This document shows, piece by piece, positions 25,770 to 34,684 of a stretch of 64,000 bases of DNA (the stretch's first letter is position 1; every line of letters begins with the position of its first letter). The DNA is from Alkalimonas mucilaginosa (GTDB lineage: Bacteria > Pseudomonadota > Gammaproteobacteria > Enterobacterales > Alteromonadaceae), in contig NZ_JAUGZK010000006.1 of NCBI RefSeq assembly GCF_036327005.1, positions 124,001 through 188,000 on the forward strand, in the 5' to 3' direction. The notes under the pieces are model-generated. The model did not search any database and had not been told where the DNA came from. It saw only the letters and a list, made by a program, of their open reading frames with translations. The position numbers and the translations under genes were made by a program.

Positions 25770-26498
25770 TTATTCAGCTTCGACGAAACCTTCAGCTTCC
25801 GCCTGAACTTCGATGGTGTTGCTACGGCCTTCAGTGACTGCCTGGCTGACAGCAGACAGATACAACTGAATAGCGCGGATGGCGTCATCGTTACCAGGAA
25901 TGATGTAGTCAATGCCTTTTGGATCTGAGTTGGTATCCACTACAGCAACCACTGGAATACCCAGGTTGTTGGCTTCTTTCACAGCGATGTGCTCATGATC
26001 AGCGTCGATCACGAATAGCACGTCTGGCAAACCGCCCATATCCTTGATACCACCCAGGCTTTTTTCCAGCTTGTCCATTTCACGGGTACGATCCAAAGCT
26101 TCCTTTTTGGTCAGCTTGTCGAAAGTACCGTCCTGGCTCTGTGCTTCTAAATCTTTCAGACGCTTGATGGACTGACGAACGGTTTTCCAGTTAGTCAGCA
26201 TGCCGCCTAACCAGCGGTGGTCAACGTAGTATTGGTCACAGCTTTTTGCCGCTTCTTTAATGGCCTCAGAAGCTGCACGCTTGGTGCCAACGAACAGAAT
26301 TTTGCCTTTTTTAGCAGAAACCTGCTGGATGAAGCTCAGCGCATCATTCATCAAAGGAACAGTTTTTTCCAGGTTGATGATATGTACTTTGTTGCGCGCA
26401 CCGAAGATGAACGGCTTCATTTTCGGGTTCCAGTAACGGGTTTGGTGACCGAAGTGGACACCCGCCTGGAGCATGTCACGCATTGAAACTTTTGCCAT
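25770..26498 (-). CDS. rpsB: 30S ribosomal protein S2
   Basis: Small-subunit protein at the head-body junction. The 242-residue protein starts with the universal MRDMLQAGVHFGHQTRYWNPKM and contains HIINLEKTVPL, WLGGMLTNWKT and the C-terminal PDVLFVIDADHEHIAVKEANNLGIPVVAVVDTN. A structured leader lies upstream, as expected for an S2-autoregulated operon. Confidence 0.98.
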   Translation of the reverse strand: MAKVSMRDMLQAGVHFGHQTRYWNPKMKPFIFGARNKVHIINLEKTVPLMNDALSFIQQVSAKKGKILFVGTKRAASEAIKEAAKSCDQYYVDHRWLGGMLTNWKTVRQSIKRLKDLEAQSQDGTFDKLTKKEALDRTREMDKLEKSLGGIKDMGGLPDVLFVIDADHEHIAVKEANNLGIPVVAVVDTNSDPKGIDYIIPGNDDAIRAIQLYLSAVSQAVTEGRSNTIEVQAEAEGFVEAE

Positions 26499-26532
26499 GA
26501 TAAAATACCTTAAAATTTAGGGGTTAGGCCTC

Positions 26533-26618
26533 CATACATCCCATGTTCCGACCCGCTTACCAACCTGCGTTATTGCACAGGTTAATTGCAGGCACCCCGG
26601 CCCATGTGCCGATGTATG
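26533..26618 (-). promoter_or_regulatory. Structured rpsB leader, probable S2-binding regulatory element
   Basis: On the minus strand CATACATC (26618-26611) pairs with GATGTATG (26540-26533), closing a domain that also holds an inner hairpin AACCTG/CAGGTT around a 10-base loop (about 26,585-26,564) and G-rich stretches. It ends about 35 bases before the rpsB ATG. Gammaproteobacterial rpsB leaders are known S2 autoregulatory sites; the position and paired architecture fit, but I have not aligned it to a covariance model. Confidence 0.55.
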
Positions 26619-26789
26619 TGTGTTATTTGTCATTTCGCAACCTAAACAATAACGATATACTGCACAGAAATGCACAAAGCTATTTGCTAAATTGCGGCGC
26701 GCTTTATACCATAGCCACTTGTAAAACACAATATTAAAGCTGCTTTGCTGCAATCTTATGACACCGTTTCAAACACAGAGAGAGACTGG

Positions 26790-27578
26790 ATGACTCCAAT
26801 CATCAAAACCCCGGAAGAAATCGAAAAAATGCGTCTGGCTGGCCGTCTTGCTGCTGAAGTGCTGGAAATGATCGAGCCTTATGTGGTGGCTGGTGTAACC
26901 ACAGACGAACTAAACAGTCGCTGCCATGACTACATCGTGAATGTACAACAAGCGACTCCTGCACCGCTCAATTATCACGGTTTCCCAAAGTCGATCTGCA
27001 CCTCGGTCAACCATGTGATTTGCCATGGCATTCCCAATGACAAACCATTAAAAGACGGTGACATTATCAATATCGATATCACTGTGATCAAAGATGGTTA
27101 CCATGGCGATACCTCGCGGATGTTTGTAGTCGGTGAGCCCAGTATCCTGGCAGCCCGCCTGATCAAAGTTACACAGGAAGCCATGTACCTGGCTATTAAA
27201 AAAGTCAAAGACGGCACTCGGTTAGGCGATATTGGTCAGGTCATTCAACAGCATGCCGAAAAGCATGGCTACTCGGTGGTTCGAGAGTATTGTGGTCATG
27301 GTATTGGGGCCGAGTTTCATGAAGAGCCTCAGGTGCTGCATTACGGCCGGGCTGGGACTGGCGAGGTATTGAAAGCCGGTATGTGCCTGACCATTGAACC
27401 GATGATCAATGCCGGTGCCCGTCACAGCAAGCTACTTAAAGATGACTGGACCGTGGTAACCAAAGACCGCAGCCTGTCGGCTCAGTACGAGCACACCATT
27501 CTGGTGACAGAAACCGGCTGCGAAATTCTGACCCTGCGCAGTGACGACACCATAGAGCGGATTGTCAGCGCCGAATAA
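26790..27578 (+). CDS. map: Methionine aminopeptidase type I
   Basis: Removes the N-terminal Met from new proteins using two divalent metals. The 262-residue protein has the metal ligands in DGDIINIDITVIKDGYHGDTSRMF, GHGIGAEFHEEPQVLHY and LTIEPMINAG. The start at 26790 gives MTPIIKTPEEIEKMRLAGRLAAEVL, as in E. coli; an upstream in-frame codon at 26745 is not supported. Divergent from rpsB, the classic arrangement. Its stop lies about 20 bases before glnD. Confidence 0.97.
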   Translation: MTPIIKTPEEIEKMRLAGRLAAEVLEMIEPYVVAGVTTDELNSRCHDYIVNVQQATPAPLNYHGFPKSICTSVNHVICHGIPNDKPLKDGDIINIDITVIKDGYHGDTSRMFVVGEPSILAARLIKVTQEAMYLAIKKVKDGTRLGDIGQVIQQHAEKHGYSVVREYCGHGIGAEFHEEPQVLHYGRAGTGEVLKAGMCLTIEPMINAGARHSKLLKDDWTVVTKDRSLSAQYEHTILVTETGCEILTLRSDDTIERIVSAE

Positions 27579-27597
27579 TCTACAGGAGCCAAAGCGC

Positions 27598-30219
27598 ATG
27601 AAAGAAGCGGTTGCTTTTCAAAAGAACTGGCCCAGCCAGTTCAGCCTGGATGGCTACAAAAAGCATATAGCTGAATTTCTGCGCTGGTCCGAGCAGGCCT
27701 TCGAACAACAGTCGGTACAAAGCCTGGTCAAAGCCCGGGCTCGCTTTATTGATCAGTTGTTGGCTGCCTTGTGGCAACAACAAGAACTGAACCAGGATAA
27801 TTCTTTATGCCTGATCGCTGTGGGCGGCTATGGCCGGGGCGAACTGCATCCGTTTTCAGACATTGACTTGCTGATTTTGAGTGAGCAACAACTTACGGCG
27901 AAACAGCAGGATCAGCTCTCCATTTTTGTGACCCAGTTGTGGGATCTGAAGCTGGAAGTCGGCCACAGTGTCCGTACGCTGGATGAAACGCTGCAGTTAG
28001 GAAAAGACGATATCACCATTGCCACCAATCTGATGGAAATGCGCCGCTTGCTGGGCAATAAATCATTGTATGAACGCCTGCAACAAGCCATCCATGCGAC
28101 AGATTTTTGGACCAGCCAGCAGTTTTTTGAAGCCAAGCGCCACGAGCAGCAACAGCGTCATGCCCAATACCACGGCACCGCCTACAACCTGGAGCCTAAT
28201 TTAAAGGCCAATCCTGGTGGCTTACGCGATATTCAGACCATCGGCTGGGTCGCCAAACGACACTTTCAGACCCGTACCATGCGCGAGCTGGTGGCCTATC
28301 AGTACCTGACCGAAGACGAGTATCAGGAACTGATGGAATGTGAAGCGTATTTATGGCAAATGCGCTTTGCGCTGCACCTGGAGGCCGGCCGCAACGAAAA
28401 CCGGCTACTGTTTGACTATCAGCCCGCTGTAGCTGAGCGGCTTGGTTTTGGTAGCGATGGTAAAGCCACGGTAGAGCGGATGATGAAACGCTTTTTCCGC
28501 ACTGTGCAACGGGTCAGTGAACTGAATGAAATGCTGTTGCAGCACTTTGAAGGCAGCATCCTGAATAACCACCAAAGCGCCAAAGTGCAACCACTGGATG
28601 ATAGCTTTGAACTGCACGGTCACCTGATCAAAGCATTGGATAACGGTGTTTTTGCCCGGCGTGACAATTTACTGAAGTTGTTCTGGCACATTGCCAACAA
28701 CTCCAACATCACCGGCATTCATTCCGATACACTGCGTTTATTGCGTCAGGTTCGGCGCCGTTTGATGGGCGATTTGCAGGATTACGAGGCCTGCCGGCGG
28801 CTTTTTCTGGCGCTGATGCGTCACCCACGCGGCATGGATACCTCCATCACCCTGATGCACAAATACGGTGTCTTGGCCGCCTACCTGCCGCAGTGGCGCA
28901 ATATTGTCGGCCAGATGCAATTCGATCTGTTTCACGCCTACACCGTGGATGAGCACACCCACCGGCTGCTGAAAAACCTGTACCGCTATACGCTGCCGGA
29001 ATACGACAACGAATTTCCGCTCTGCTCAGACATCGTACGTCGCATGGAAAAACCAGAGCTGCTGTTTCTGGCTGGGATTTTCCACGACATCGCCAAAGGC
29101 CGGGGCGGTGATCACTCCGAGCTTGGTGCCATGGATGCGAAAGAATTTTGCCGGCTGCATAAACTCAGTGACTTTGACAGCAAACTGATAAGCTGGCTGG
29201 TCGAGCAGCACCTGCTAATGTCGGTCACCGCTCAGCGCAAAGACATTCACGATCCTCAGGTGGTCACCGAGTTCGCAGAAAAGGTACGGGATGAAACCCG
29301 GCTTAATTACCTGTATTGCCTGACACTGGCTGATATTCGCGCCACCAACGACAATCTGTGGAACGACTGGAAAGGTTCCTTGCTGCGTGATCTGTATCTG
29401 TCGACGCAAAAAGCCTTTCGCCGCGGCCTGGAAAAGCCGATGGATATGCGCGATCAAATCCGCGAGAACCAGGCCGAGGCTTTGCGGTTACTGCAGCGGC
29501 AAGCCTTTACCAAAATCGAGATCCAGCATCTGTGGAGCCGGATCAAAGCGGATTATTTTATCCGCTACAACCCAAAGCAGATTGTCTGGCACTGCGAACA
29601 TATTCTGCGCCACAAAGACTCGAAACAACCATTGGTGCTGGTGAGCAAAGCACCCATTCGTGGCAGTACCCAGGTGTTTGTGTACACACCGGATCAACCC
29701 AATTTATTCGCCCGGCTGGTCGCGGCGCTTGATAGTAAAAAAGTGGCCATTTTTGATGCCCAAATTATGACCAACAAAGATGGCTATGCAATGGATACCT
29801 TTGTGGTGCTGGAGCAAAATGGTCAGCCGGTGACCTCGCCGTCACGGGTGCAGAGCATCAAGCGCGCGCTGGAGCAAGCCATTGCAGGCAAAGCGGAACC
29901 ACAGCGTCACTCGACATTATCGCGTCAAATGCGCCAGTTTAATGTACCGCCTAAAGTCAGCTTTTTACCAGGCAACAGCAAAAACCGCACCATGGTAGAA
30001 ATTGCCGCACTGGATGCGCCCGGCCTACTGGCCCGCATTGGTGATGTATTCCAACAGTGCGCTATTCAGATTCATGCCGCCAAGATCACCACATTGGGCG
30101 AACGGGCAGAAGATTTTTTTATGGTATCAACGGCAGAGGATACTGCCCTTGATTTTGACCAGCAAAGCCAGTTAAAACGGACTTTGATTGACCATTTAAC
30201 TCACGTAACAGAAGGTTGA
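27598..30219 (+). CDS. glnD: Bifunctional uridylyltransferase/uridylyl-removing enzyme GlnD
   Basis: Senses glutamine and adds or removes UMP on PII (GlnB/GlnK), controlling nitrogen assimilation. The 873-residue protein has the nucleotidyltransferase motif GGYGRGELHPFSDIDLLIL (about 78-96), the HD-type removing domain FLAGIFHDIAKGRGGDHSELGA (about 490-511), and two C-terminal ACT domains for glutamine sensing (FVYTPDQPNLFARLVAALD and IAALDAPGLLARIGDVF). The ATG at 27598 follows CAGGAG; an earlier in-frame start would lie inside map. Confidence 0.97.
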   Translation: MKEAVAFQKNWPSQFSLDGYKKHIAEFLRWSEQAFEQQSVQSLVKARARFIDQLLAALWQQQELNQDNSLCLIAVGGYGRGELHPFSDIDLLILSEQQLTAKQQDQLSIFVTQLWDLKLEVGHSVRTLDETLQLGKDDITIATNLMEMRRLLGNKSLYERLQQAIHATDFWTSQQFFEAKRHEQQQRHAQYHGTAYNLEPNLKANPGGLRDIQTIGWVAKRHFQTRTMRELVAYQYLTEDEYQELMECEAYLWQMRFALHLEAGRNENRLLFDYQPAVAERLGFGSDGKATVERMMKRFFRTVQRVSELNEMLLQHFEGSILNNHQSAKVQPLDDSFELHGHLIKALDNGVFARRDNLLKLFWHIANNSNITGIHSDTLRLLRQVRRRLMGDLQDYEACRRLFLALMRHPRGMDTSITLMHKYGVLAAYLPQWRNIVGQMQFDLFHAYTVDEHTHRLLKNLYRYTLPEYDNEFPLCSDIVRRMEKPELLFLAGIFHDIAKGRGGDHSELGAMDAKEFCRLHKLSDFDSKLISWLVEQHLLMSVTAQRKDIHDPQVVTEFAEKVRDETRLNYLYCLTLADIRATNDNLWNDWKGSLLRDLYLSTQKAFRRGLEKPMDMRDQIRENQAEALRLLQRQAFTKIEIQHLWSRIKADYFIRYNPKQIVWHCEHILRHKDSKQPLVLVSKAPIRGSTQVFVYTPDQPNLFARLVAALDSKKVAIFDAQIMTNKDGYAMDTFVVLEQNGQPVTSPSRVQSIKRALEQAIAGKAEPQRHSTLSRQMRQFNVPPKVSFLPGNSKNRTMVEIAALDAPGLLARIGDVFQQCAIQIHAAKITTLGERAEDFFMVSTAEDTALDFDQQSQLKRTLIDHLTHVTEG

Positions 30220-30228
30220 TAACCCAAG

Positions 30229-31053
30229 ATGGCAGATTTAAAAACCATTATTGAACAAGCATTTGAGCAACGCGACTCCATTACGCCCAGCACGGTTTCG
30301 GCAGAGCACAGAACCGCTATTGAAGCAGCCTTGGAGCTGCTGGACAGTGGCAAAGCCCGGGTGGCCGAAAAACTGGCTGGCGAATGGGTGGTGCATCAGT
30401 GGTTGAAAAAGGCTGTCTTGCTGTCGTTTCGGATCAATGAAAATGCAGTGCTGGATGGCGGCGAAACCAAGTTCTACGACAAAGTCCCGATGAAATACGC
30501 CGGCTACGATGCCGCTCGTTTTGCCGCTGAAGGCGTGCGGGTAGTACCACCGGCAGCGGTGCGTAAAGGCAGCTACATCGCTAAAAATGCCGTGCTGATG
30601 CCCTCCTATGTCAATATTGGTGCTTACGTCGGCGAAGGCACCATGGTCGATACCTGGGCCACCGTTGGCTCCTGCGCTCAGATCGGTAAAAACGTGCACT
30701 TATCCGGTGGCGTGGGTATCGGTGGCGTGTTGGAGCCGCTGCAGGCTAACCCCACCATCATTGAAGACAACTGCTTTATCGGTGCCCGCTCTGAAGTAGT
30801 AGAAGGGGTCATTGTCGAAGAAGGCGCCGTGTTGTCGATGGGCGTGTACATCAGCCAGAGCACCCGTATTTACGACCGTGAAACCGGTGAAATCAGCTAT
30901 GGCCGGGTGCCGGCTGGTGCTGTGGTAGTGCCGGGCAGCCTGCCCAGCAAAGACGGCAGCCACAGCCTCTATGCCGCTATTATTGTCAAAAAAGTGGATG
31001 CTCAGACACGCGCTAAGGTCGGTATTAACGCCTTACTCCGTAACGTCGAGTAA
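30229..31053 (+). CDS. dapD: 2,3,4,5-tetrahydropyridine-2,6-dicarboxylate N-succinyltransferase
   Basis: Succinylates tetrahydrodipicolinate in the lysine/diaminopimelate pathway. The 274-residue protein has the N-terminal helical domain and the left-handed beta-helix of hexapeptide repeats (NAVLMPSYVNIGAYVGEGTM, VGSCAQIGKNVHLSGGVGIGGVLEPLQ). It follows glnD after nine bases, the conserved map-glnD-dapD order, and is followed by a terminator. Confidence 0.98.
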   Translation: MADLKTIIEQAFEQRDSITPSTVSAEHRTAIEAALELLDSGKARVAEKLAGEWVVHQWLKKAVLLSFRINENAVLDGGETKFYDKVPMKYAGYDAARFAAEGVRVVPPAAVRKGSYIAKNAVLMPSYVNIGAYVGEGTMVDTWATVGSCAQIGKNVHLSGGVGIGGVLEPLQANPTIIEDNCFIGARSEVVEGVIVEEGAVLSMGVYISQSTRIYDRETGEISYGRVPAGAVVVPGSLPSKDGSHSLYAAIIVKKVDAQTRAKVGINALLRNVE

Positions 31054-31074
31054 CGCAGCAACCCGTTTATCTTC

Positions 31075-31104
31075 AAAGGCCAGGCATTTGCTTGGCCTTT
31101 TGCT
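31075..31104 (+). terminator. Terminator after dapD
   Basis: AAAGGCCA (31075-31082) pairs with TGGCCTTT (31093-31100), an eight-base-pair stem with a 10-base loop, followed by TGCTT. The T-tract is short. The reverse strand also reads AAAGGCCA...TGGCCTTTGA, so it may serve yqcA from the other side only weakly. Confidence 0.65.
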
Positions 31105-31143
31105 TAGAACTTGCAGCCCTGTGCTATTTAGAAAGTCGGTGGG

Positions 31144-31593
31144 TTAGGATAGCGGCGGGAAATGCGCTTCCAGCCAGGGCAATGCTACAGTTTCTGGCTC
31201 CAGTGTTTCGCAGGCGTCGATCCACAAAGGATCAGTTAGCGGCTTGCCCTGCAACTCCTGCAGCAGTTCGTAAAACTGCTTGCCAGCTCCGCAGAAATTC
31301 TCGTAGCTGCTATCACCAAGACCAATCACTGCGATGATTTTGTCGGTCAAAAGCGGAAAGCGATCGCGTGCATCGATAAAAAACGGCAAGGCATTGTCCG
31401 GGATATCACCCTGGCCGGTGGTGGAGCTGATCACCAGCCAGACATCCGGATCGTCAGCAAGCACAGCATTCAGTTTGGGCTCGGTATGCAGTTCGCACAG
31501 ATAGCCCCGTGCTTTGAGCAATTGTGCTGCCTGCTCGGCCAGGAACTCTGCGCCACCATAAACAGTGCCAACAATAATGGCTATTCGTTTCAT
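31144..31593 (-). CDS. yqcA: Flavodoxin-like protein YqcA
   Basis: A 149-residue FMN-binding flavodoxin, the same length as E. coli YqcA. The phosphate loop is GTVYGGAEFLAEQ at residues 9-21, followed by STTGQGDIPDNALPFF and the FMN-site GLGDSSYENFCGAGKQF. Its electron-transfer partners are not established. The ATG overlaps the truC stop in an ATGA, so the two are translationally coupled; yqcC-truC-yqcA is the order in E. coli as well. Confidence 0.9.
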   Translation of the reverse strand: MKRIAIIVGTVYGGAEFLAEQAAQLLKARGYLCELHTEPKLNAVLADDPDVWLVISSTTGQGDIPDNALPFFIDARDRFPLLTDKIIAVIGLGDSSYENFCGAGKQFYELLQELQGKPLTDPLWIDACETLEPETVALPWLEAHFPPLS

Positions 31594-32393
31594 CGTTGCT
31601 CCTTGTACAGCTGCTCAAAAGCCTGCTGATAAAATGATGTTTGTTGCGGCCAGCCAAGTTGCTGCAATAGCGGCTGCCAGCTGGCAAGACTAGCCTCGAT
31701 GCAAAGTGTTTTACCACTCATTGGATGAGTCAGGATCAGTTGCTTGGCCAACAGCAACAACTGCGAGCACTGCAAATGCTCCCGAAACAAGCGGTTGTGC
31801 TTGCCATCACCATGACTGGTATCGCCAACAATGGGGTGGCGTAAATGCGCCAAATGCCGCCGCAATTGATGTTTACGCCCGGTGCGGGGCGAGAGTGCCA
31901 CCAAACTATAACGCGCAGCCGGGTAACGGCTAACCGGAATAGGCAGCTCAACCTGTGCCAACGGCAGGTAATCGGTGACCGCACTCTGGGCTGCCTTATC
32001 ATTGCTGCTGAATTTATCGGCAATTTTGTCCTGCTGCTCTTTGAGTGGGTAATCCAGAGTACCGCCTTGCTGCAGATAACCACGCACCACCGCCAGATAC
32101 CCTTTGTACCAATGCTGATTGGCATTTTGCTCACTCAGCAAGCGCGCTACCTCACTGGATAACGCAAACAGCAAGACGCCAGAAGTAGGCCGGTCCAGCC
32201 GGTGCACCGGAAACACATGCTGGCCTAGTTGGTCACGCAATGTCTGCATCACAAAGCGGGTTTCGTGTTTATCCAAAAATGAGCGATGCACCAGCATACC
32301 GGCGGGTTTATCCACCGCTACCAGCCATTCATCCTGATACAAAATCGTCAGTTCGTTAGTATCTGGCGTCTCAATCAGTCTGGAAACAGGCAT
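31590..32393 (-). CDS. truC: tRNA pseudouridine(65) synthase TruC
   Basis: RluA-family enzyme that makes pseudouridine 65 in tRNA. The 267-residue protein has the catalytic Asp67 in HRLDRPTSGVLLFA, the KPAGMLVHRS front block, and TGRKHQLRRHLAHLRHPIVGD, all typical of TruC. The ATG at 32393 has AGGA eight bases upstream; a TTG just before it is also in frame. The start overlaps the end of yqcC by 23 bases. Confidence 0.93.
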   Translation of the reverse strand: MPVSRLIETPDTNELTILYQDEWLVAVDKPAGMLVHRSFLDKHETRFVMQTLRDQLGQHVFPVHRLDRPTSGVLLFALSSEVARLLSEQNANQHWYKGYLAVVRGYLQQGGTLDYPLKEQQDKIADKFSSNDKAAQSAVTDYLPLAQVELPIPVSRYPAARYSLVALSPRTGRKHQLRRHLAHLRHPIVGDTSHGDGKHNRLFREHLQCSQLLLLAKQLILTHPMSGKTLCIEASLASWQPLLQQLGWPQQTSFYQQAFEQLYKEQR

Positions 32394-32688
32394 CAAAGCG
32401 TCCTATCCAGTACAACAACAAGCGGGTATCCTGCGAATACTTCGCCAGGGCTACTTCTGCCATCGGTAAAATGCTTACCTTTTCCGGCAATGGGTGATCG
32501 CCATCCAGCAAGGCTTGCATCCGTGGCAGTAATACAAATTGTAGCCAGTGTTCAAACGGCATGGTGTCGCAACAAAAGGGCGCTGTACTGGCCATAGCTT
32601 CCGGACTGGGTGGAAGCGGGCTCCATAGCTCAAGCGCTTTCAGCTCGGCTTTAATTTCCTGCAGCGCAGCAACAATCAGCTGTGACAT
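32371..32688 (-). CDS. yqcC: YqcC-family protein
   Basis: A 105-residue member of the YqcC family (DUF446), always found next to truC in gammaproteobacteria. Visible family features are the mid segment PFCCDTMPFEHWLQFVLLPRMQALLDGDHPLPEK and the Trp/Leu pattern ELWSPLPPSPEAM near the N-terminus. It is a small helical cytoplasmic protein with no known activity. The ATG at 32688 follows CAGGAG; a GTG three bases upstream is the alternative. Confidence 0.88.
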   Translation of the reverse strand: MSQLIVAALQEIKAELKALELWSPLPPSPEAMASTAPFCCDTMPFEHWLQFVLLPRMQALLDGDHPLPEKVSILPMAEVALAKYSQDTRLLLYWIGRFDACFQTD

Positions 32689-32822
32689 CACAACTCCTGA
32701 GGCAATTGATTCAGGCTGGATCTTAACATAACTTTTCTGCCACAGGCATCAGCGCTTGTCGGTTGTCAGTCACTGCTTTTGTCAGTACCATGAGCGCCAG
32801 TATTTGATTCTGGAACCTATTG

Positions 32823-33140
32823 ATGGCCACTACCTGGCTGATTATTGGCTTATTACTGATTTGTTATCTGTTCTGGCTGCAGCGCAAACAAGACGAGCGC
32901 GCGATTTTACTGGCCAGACACCTGTGCAAAAAACACCAGTTGCAGTATCTGGATTGCGGCCGGTTGCAGCATAAGCTGGAACGACGTCAGGGCCGGCTGC
33001 GCTGGCTAACCCATTACAGTGTGGATTTTAGCAGCGATGGTGAAAGCCGCTATCAGGGTACTTTAAGCTTATCTGGTTTGCAGTACACAGCTTTTGACTT
33101 ACCGGCTTACCGCCTTCCTGACAACTTCCCCAGTCCATAA
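32823..33140 (+). CDS. DUF3301 family small membrane-anchored protein
   Basis: A 105-residue protein with one N-terminal membrane helix (about 3-18, TTWLIIGLLLICYLFWL) and a cytoplasmic domain with LLARHLCKKHQLQYLDCGRL and RWLTHYSVDFSSDGESRYQGTLSLSG, the pattern of DUF3301. Divergent from yqcC, as the family often is. Function unknown. The ATG at 32823 (a TTG precedes it) has only a weak ribosome site. Confidence 0.72.
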   Translation: MATTWLIIGLLLICYLFWLQRKQDERAILLARHLCKKHQLQYLDCGRLQHKLERRQGRLRWLTHYSVDFSSDGESRYQGTLSLSGLQYTAFDLPAYRLPDNFPSP

Positions 33141-33149
33141 CCGTCACCA

Positions 33150-33785
33150 TCAGGTCTGAGGCTGCTTTGGCCGGAATAGCAGCTTGCCCTGCACGGTGTT
33201 AAAACTAAGCTCAGTCACAGCTTGATACGCATCGCCAGCAAAGAACGGCAGGTATTTCTCCAGCGTAACAAAAACCCCCACACCGGAAGATGTACTATCC
33301 TGATCCACTAACTGGTCCACCGCCCGCAGCAACTGATGCCCAAGGCCAAGCTGTTGATGCCTTGGCGATACGGCAATAAAAGCCAGCATATGGTAATCTT
33401 TAGCTGGCATCGCCGCATGAATACGCTCTTCTTTTTCCAACAATTGTCGGGTAGAAACATAACCAGCCGTCAGTAACATCTTCAGCCGCCAGTGCCAATA
33501 ACGATGACCGCCAAGGCCGGAACTGGCTTTCACCAAACAAGCGACACCAATAAGCTGCTCGGATTGAAATAGCCCAATGATGGTTTGACTGCTTTGCCAA
33601 AAAGCACTGAGCTCTTCACGGATCGCTGCCCGCAGCTTTTTCTCATAATCGGCTTTATCGGCCTGAAAAATGGTCATAAACAGCGGATCATCGTGATAGG
33701 ACTGATACAAAATGGAAGCTGCGACATTGAGCTCTGGCCCTTCCAGCTCCCGCACCAGTAAATCATTTAACTGTTCAACCGACAT
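33150..33785 (-). CDS. GNAT-family N-acetyltransferase
   Basis: A 211-residue protein whose middle and C-terminus form a GNAT domain: IGVACLVKASS as strand 4, then YHMLAFIAVSPRHQQLGLGHQLLRAV, where the Q/RxxGxG/A acetyl-CoA loop reads QQLGLGHQ, and GVGVFVTLEKYLPFFAGDAYQAV for the end of the fold. The substrate is unknown. The start at 33785 follows AGGTG; the ATG at 33836 would add 17 residues of no similarity. It converges closely with the DUF3301 gene, nine bases apart. Confidence 0.82.
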   Translation of the reverse strand: MSVEQLNDLLVRELEGPELNVAASILYQSYHDDPLFMTIFQADKADYEKKLRAAIREELSAFWQSSQTIIGLFQSEQLIGVACLVKASSGLGGHRYWHWRLKMLLTAGYVSTRQLLEKEERIHAAMPAKDYHMLAFIAVSPRHQQLGLGHQLLRAVDQLVDQDSTSSGVGVFVTLEKYLPFFAGDAYQAVTELSFNTVQGKLLFRPKQPQT

Positions 33786-33903
33786 AGTACACCTGATTTT
33801 TATTATGTGTATTTTTTCATCACCATAGCAGGGCAATTGGCAATTGCCAATCTACTTTGATGCGCTACCCTTAAGACAAAGTGATTTTAACGGAGACATT
33901 GCA

Positions 33904-34134
33904 ATGGATACTTCAACACATAGCCTGGCCACTTTATTTGCCCAACTCGGGCTGAACAACGAGCAGGCAGCGATAGATGCCTTTATTGCAGAGCACCGCC
34001 TGGCCGAACATGTGCCACTGGAAAAAGCCCCCTTCTGGAACCCTGCCCAGGCAAGTTTTATTGCCGAGTCGCTCAAAGAAGATGCCGATTGGTCGGAAGT
34101 GATTGATGAATTGAATACCTTGCTGCGCAAGTAA
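33904..34134 (+). CDS. DUF2789 family protein
   Basis: A 76-residue acidic, helical protein starting MDTSTHSLATLFAQLGLNNEQAAIDAFIAEH, which resembles the DUF2789 family of Alteromonadales, Pseudomonas and relatives. The remaining part (APFWNPAQASFIAESLKEDADWSEVIDELNTLLRK) fits too. The function is not known. The start at 33904 is fixed by GGAGA eight bases upstream; an earlier ATG at 33844 lacks one. Confidence 0.75.
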   Translation: MDTSTHSLATLFAQLGLNNEQAAIDAFIAEHRLAEHVPLEKAPFWNPAQASFIAESLKEDADWSEVIDELNTLLRK

Positions 34135-34159
34135 AGCCAAAGCAAAGCTCTGGCTTTAC
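34131..34159. terminator. Inverted repeat between convergent genes, possible bidirectional terminator
   Basis: GTAAAGCCA (34131-34139) pairs with TGGCTTTAC (34151-34159), nine base pairs with an 11-base loop, between the stops of the convergent DUF2789 and DUF3192 genes. The A/T ends of the stem are short, so any termination would be modest. Confidence 0.4.
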
Positions 34160-34169
34160 TGTCGTGACT

Positions 34170-34535
34170 TTACAGCTGGGCGTAGGCTTTTTCGCCCCAA
34201 CCGCTTAAACGGCCATTGCTAAACACCAGCGGTGTGCATTCATCTTTGGTGGTCATACCATCGCTGCGCCGGTGGTGGGTGCGGTAAAACAGTACCTGTA
34301 CCGAGCTATCCCCCTGCTGAAACGCCTCGGTAAAATCCGGTGCCCCCAAATCCTGCATCACTTGCACCAGCGAGGTTCCGGTGGTGAGCTGATTGATGTA
34401 ACTGCGATTGGCTTTTTGCGTTTGCAGCCAGTCCGCTTCATTAAAACGCGCGTCTTTCGAGCCATTCACCGCCACCACACAACCGGATAATGGCAGGATC
34501 AGGGCAGATACCAGCAGCAGATGTTTCATTGTCAT
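34170..34535 (-). CDS. DUF3192 family lipoprotein
   Basis: A 121-residue protein with a lipoprotein signal peptide (MTMKHLLLVSALILPLSGC, the lipobox LSGC placing the lipidated Cys at residue 19). The mature part has LTTGTSLVQVMQDLGAPDFTEAF and VLFYRTHHRRSDGMTTKDECTPLVFSNGRLSGWGEKAY, the DUF3192 pattern, which recalls the BamE/SmpA-like fold in general layout. A second DUF3192 gene lies at 41490. The ATG at 34535 follows AGGAGA. Function unknown. Confidence 0.8.
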   Translation of the reverse strand: MTMKHLLLVSALILPLSGCVVAVNGSKDARFNEADWLQTQKANRSYINQLTTGTSLVQVMQDLGAPDFTEAFQQGDSSVQVLFYRTHHRRSDGMTTKDECTPLVFSNGRLSGWGEKAYAQL

Positions 34536-34684
34536 TGTTTTCTCCTGTAATTTTTTGAGCATAACAGACGAAGCAAATCAAAGGCCAACTTTAAATCCAT
34601 TTAAAAACAATGATTTAAAACTAATAAATGCCAATCACTGCAAAATTACTGTACTATTTGGCCACTAACTAGCGGATTTGACCA

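Noticed and set aside
32756..32974. Plus-strand frame overlapping the DUF3301 gene
   Set aside because: It shadows the better-supported DUF3301 frame at 32823-33140 and has no family pattern.
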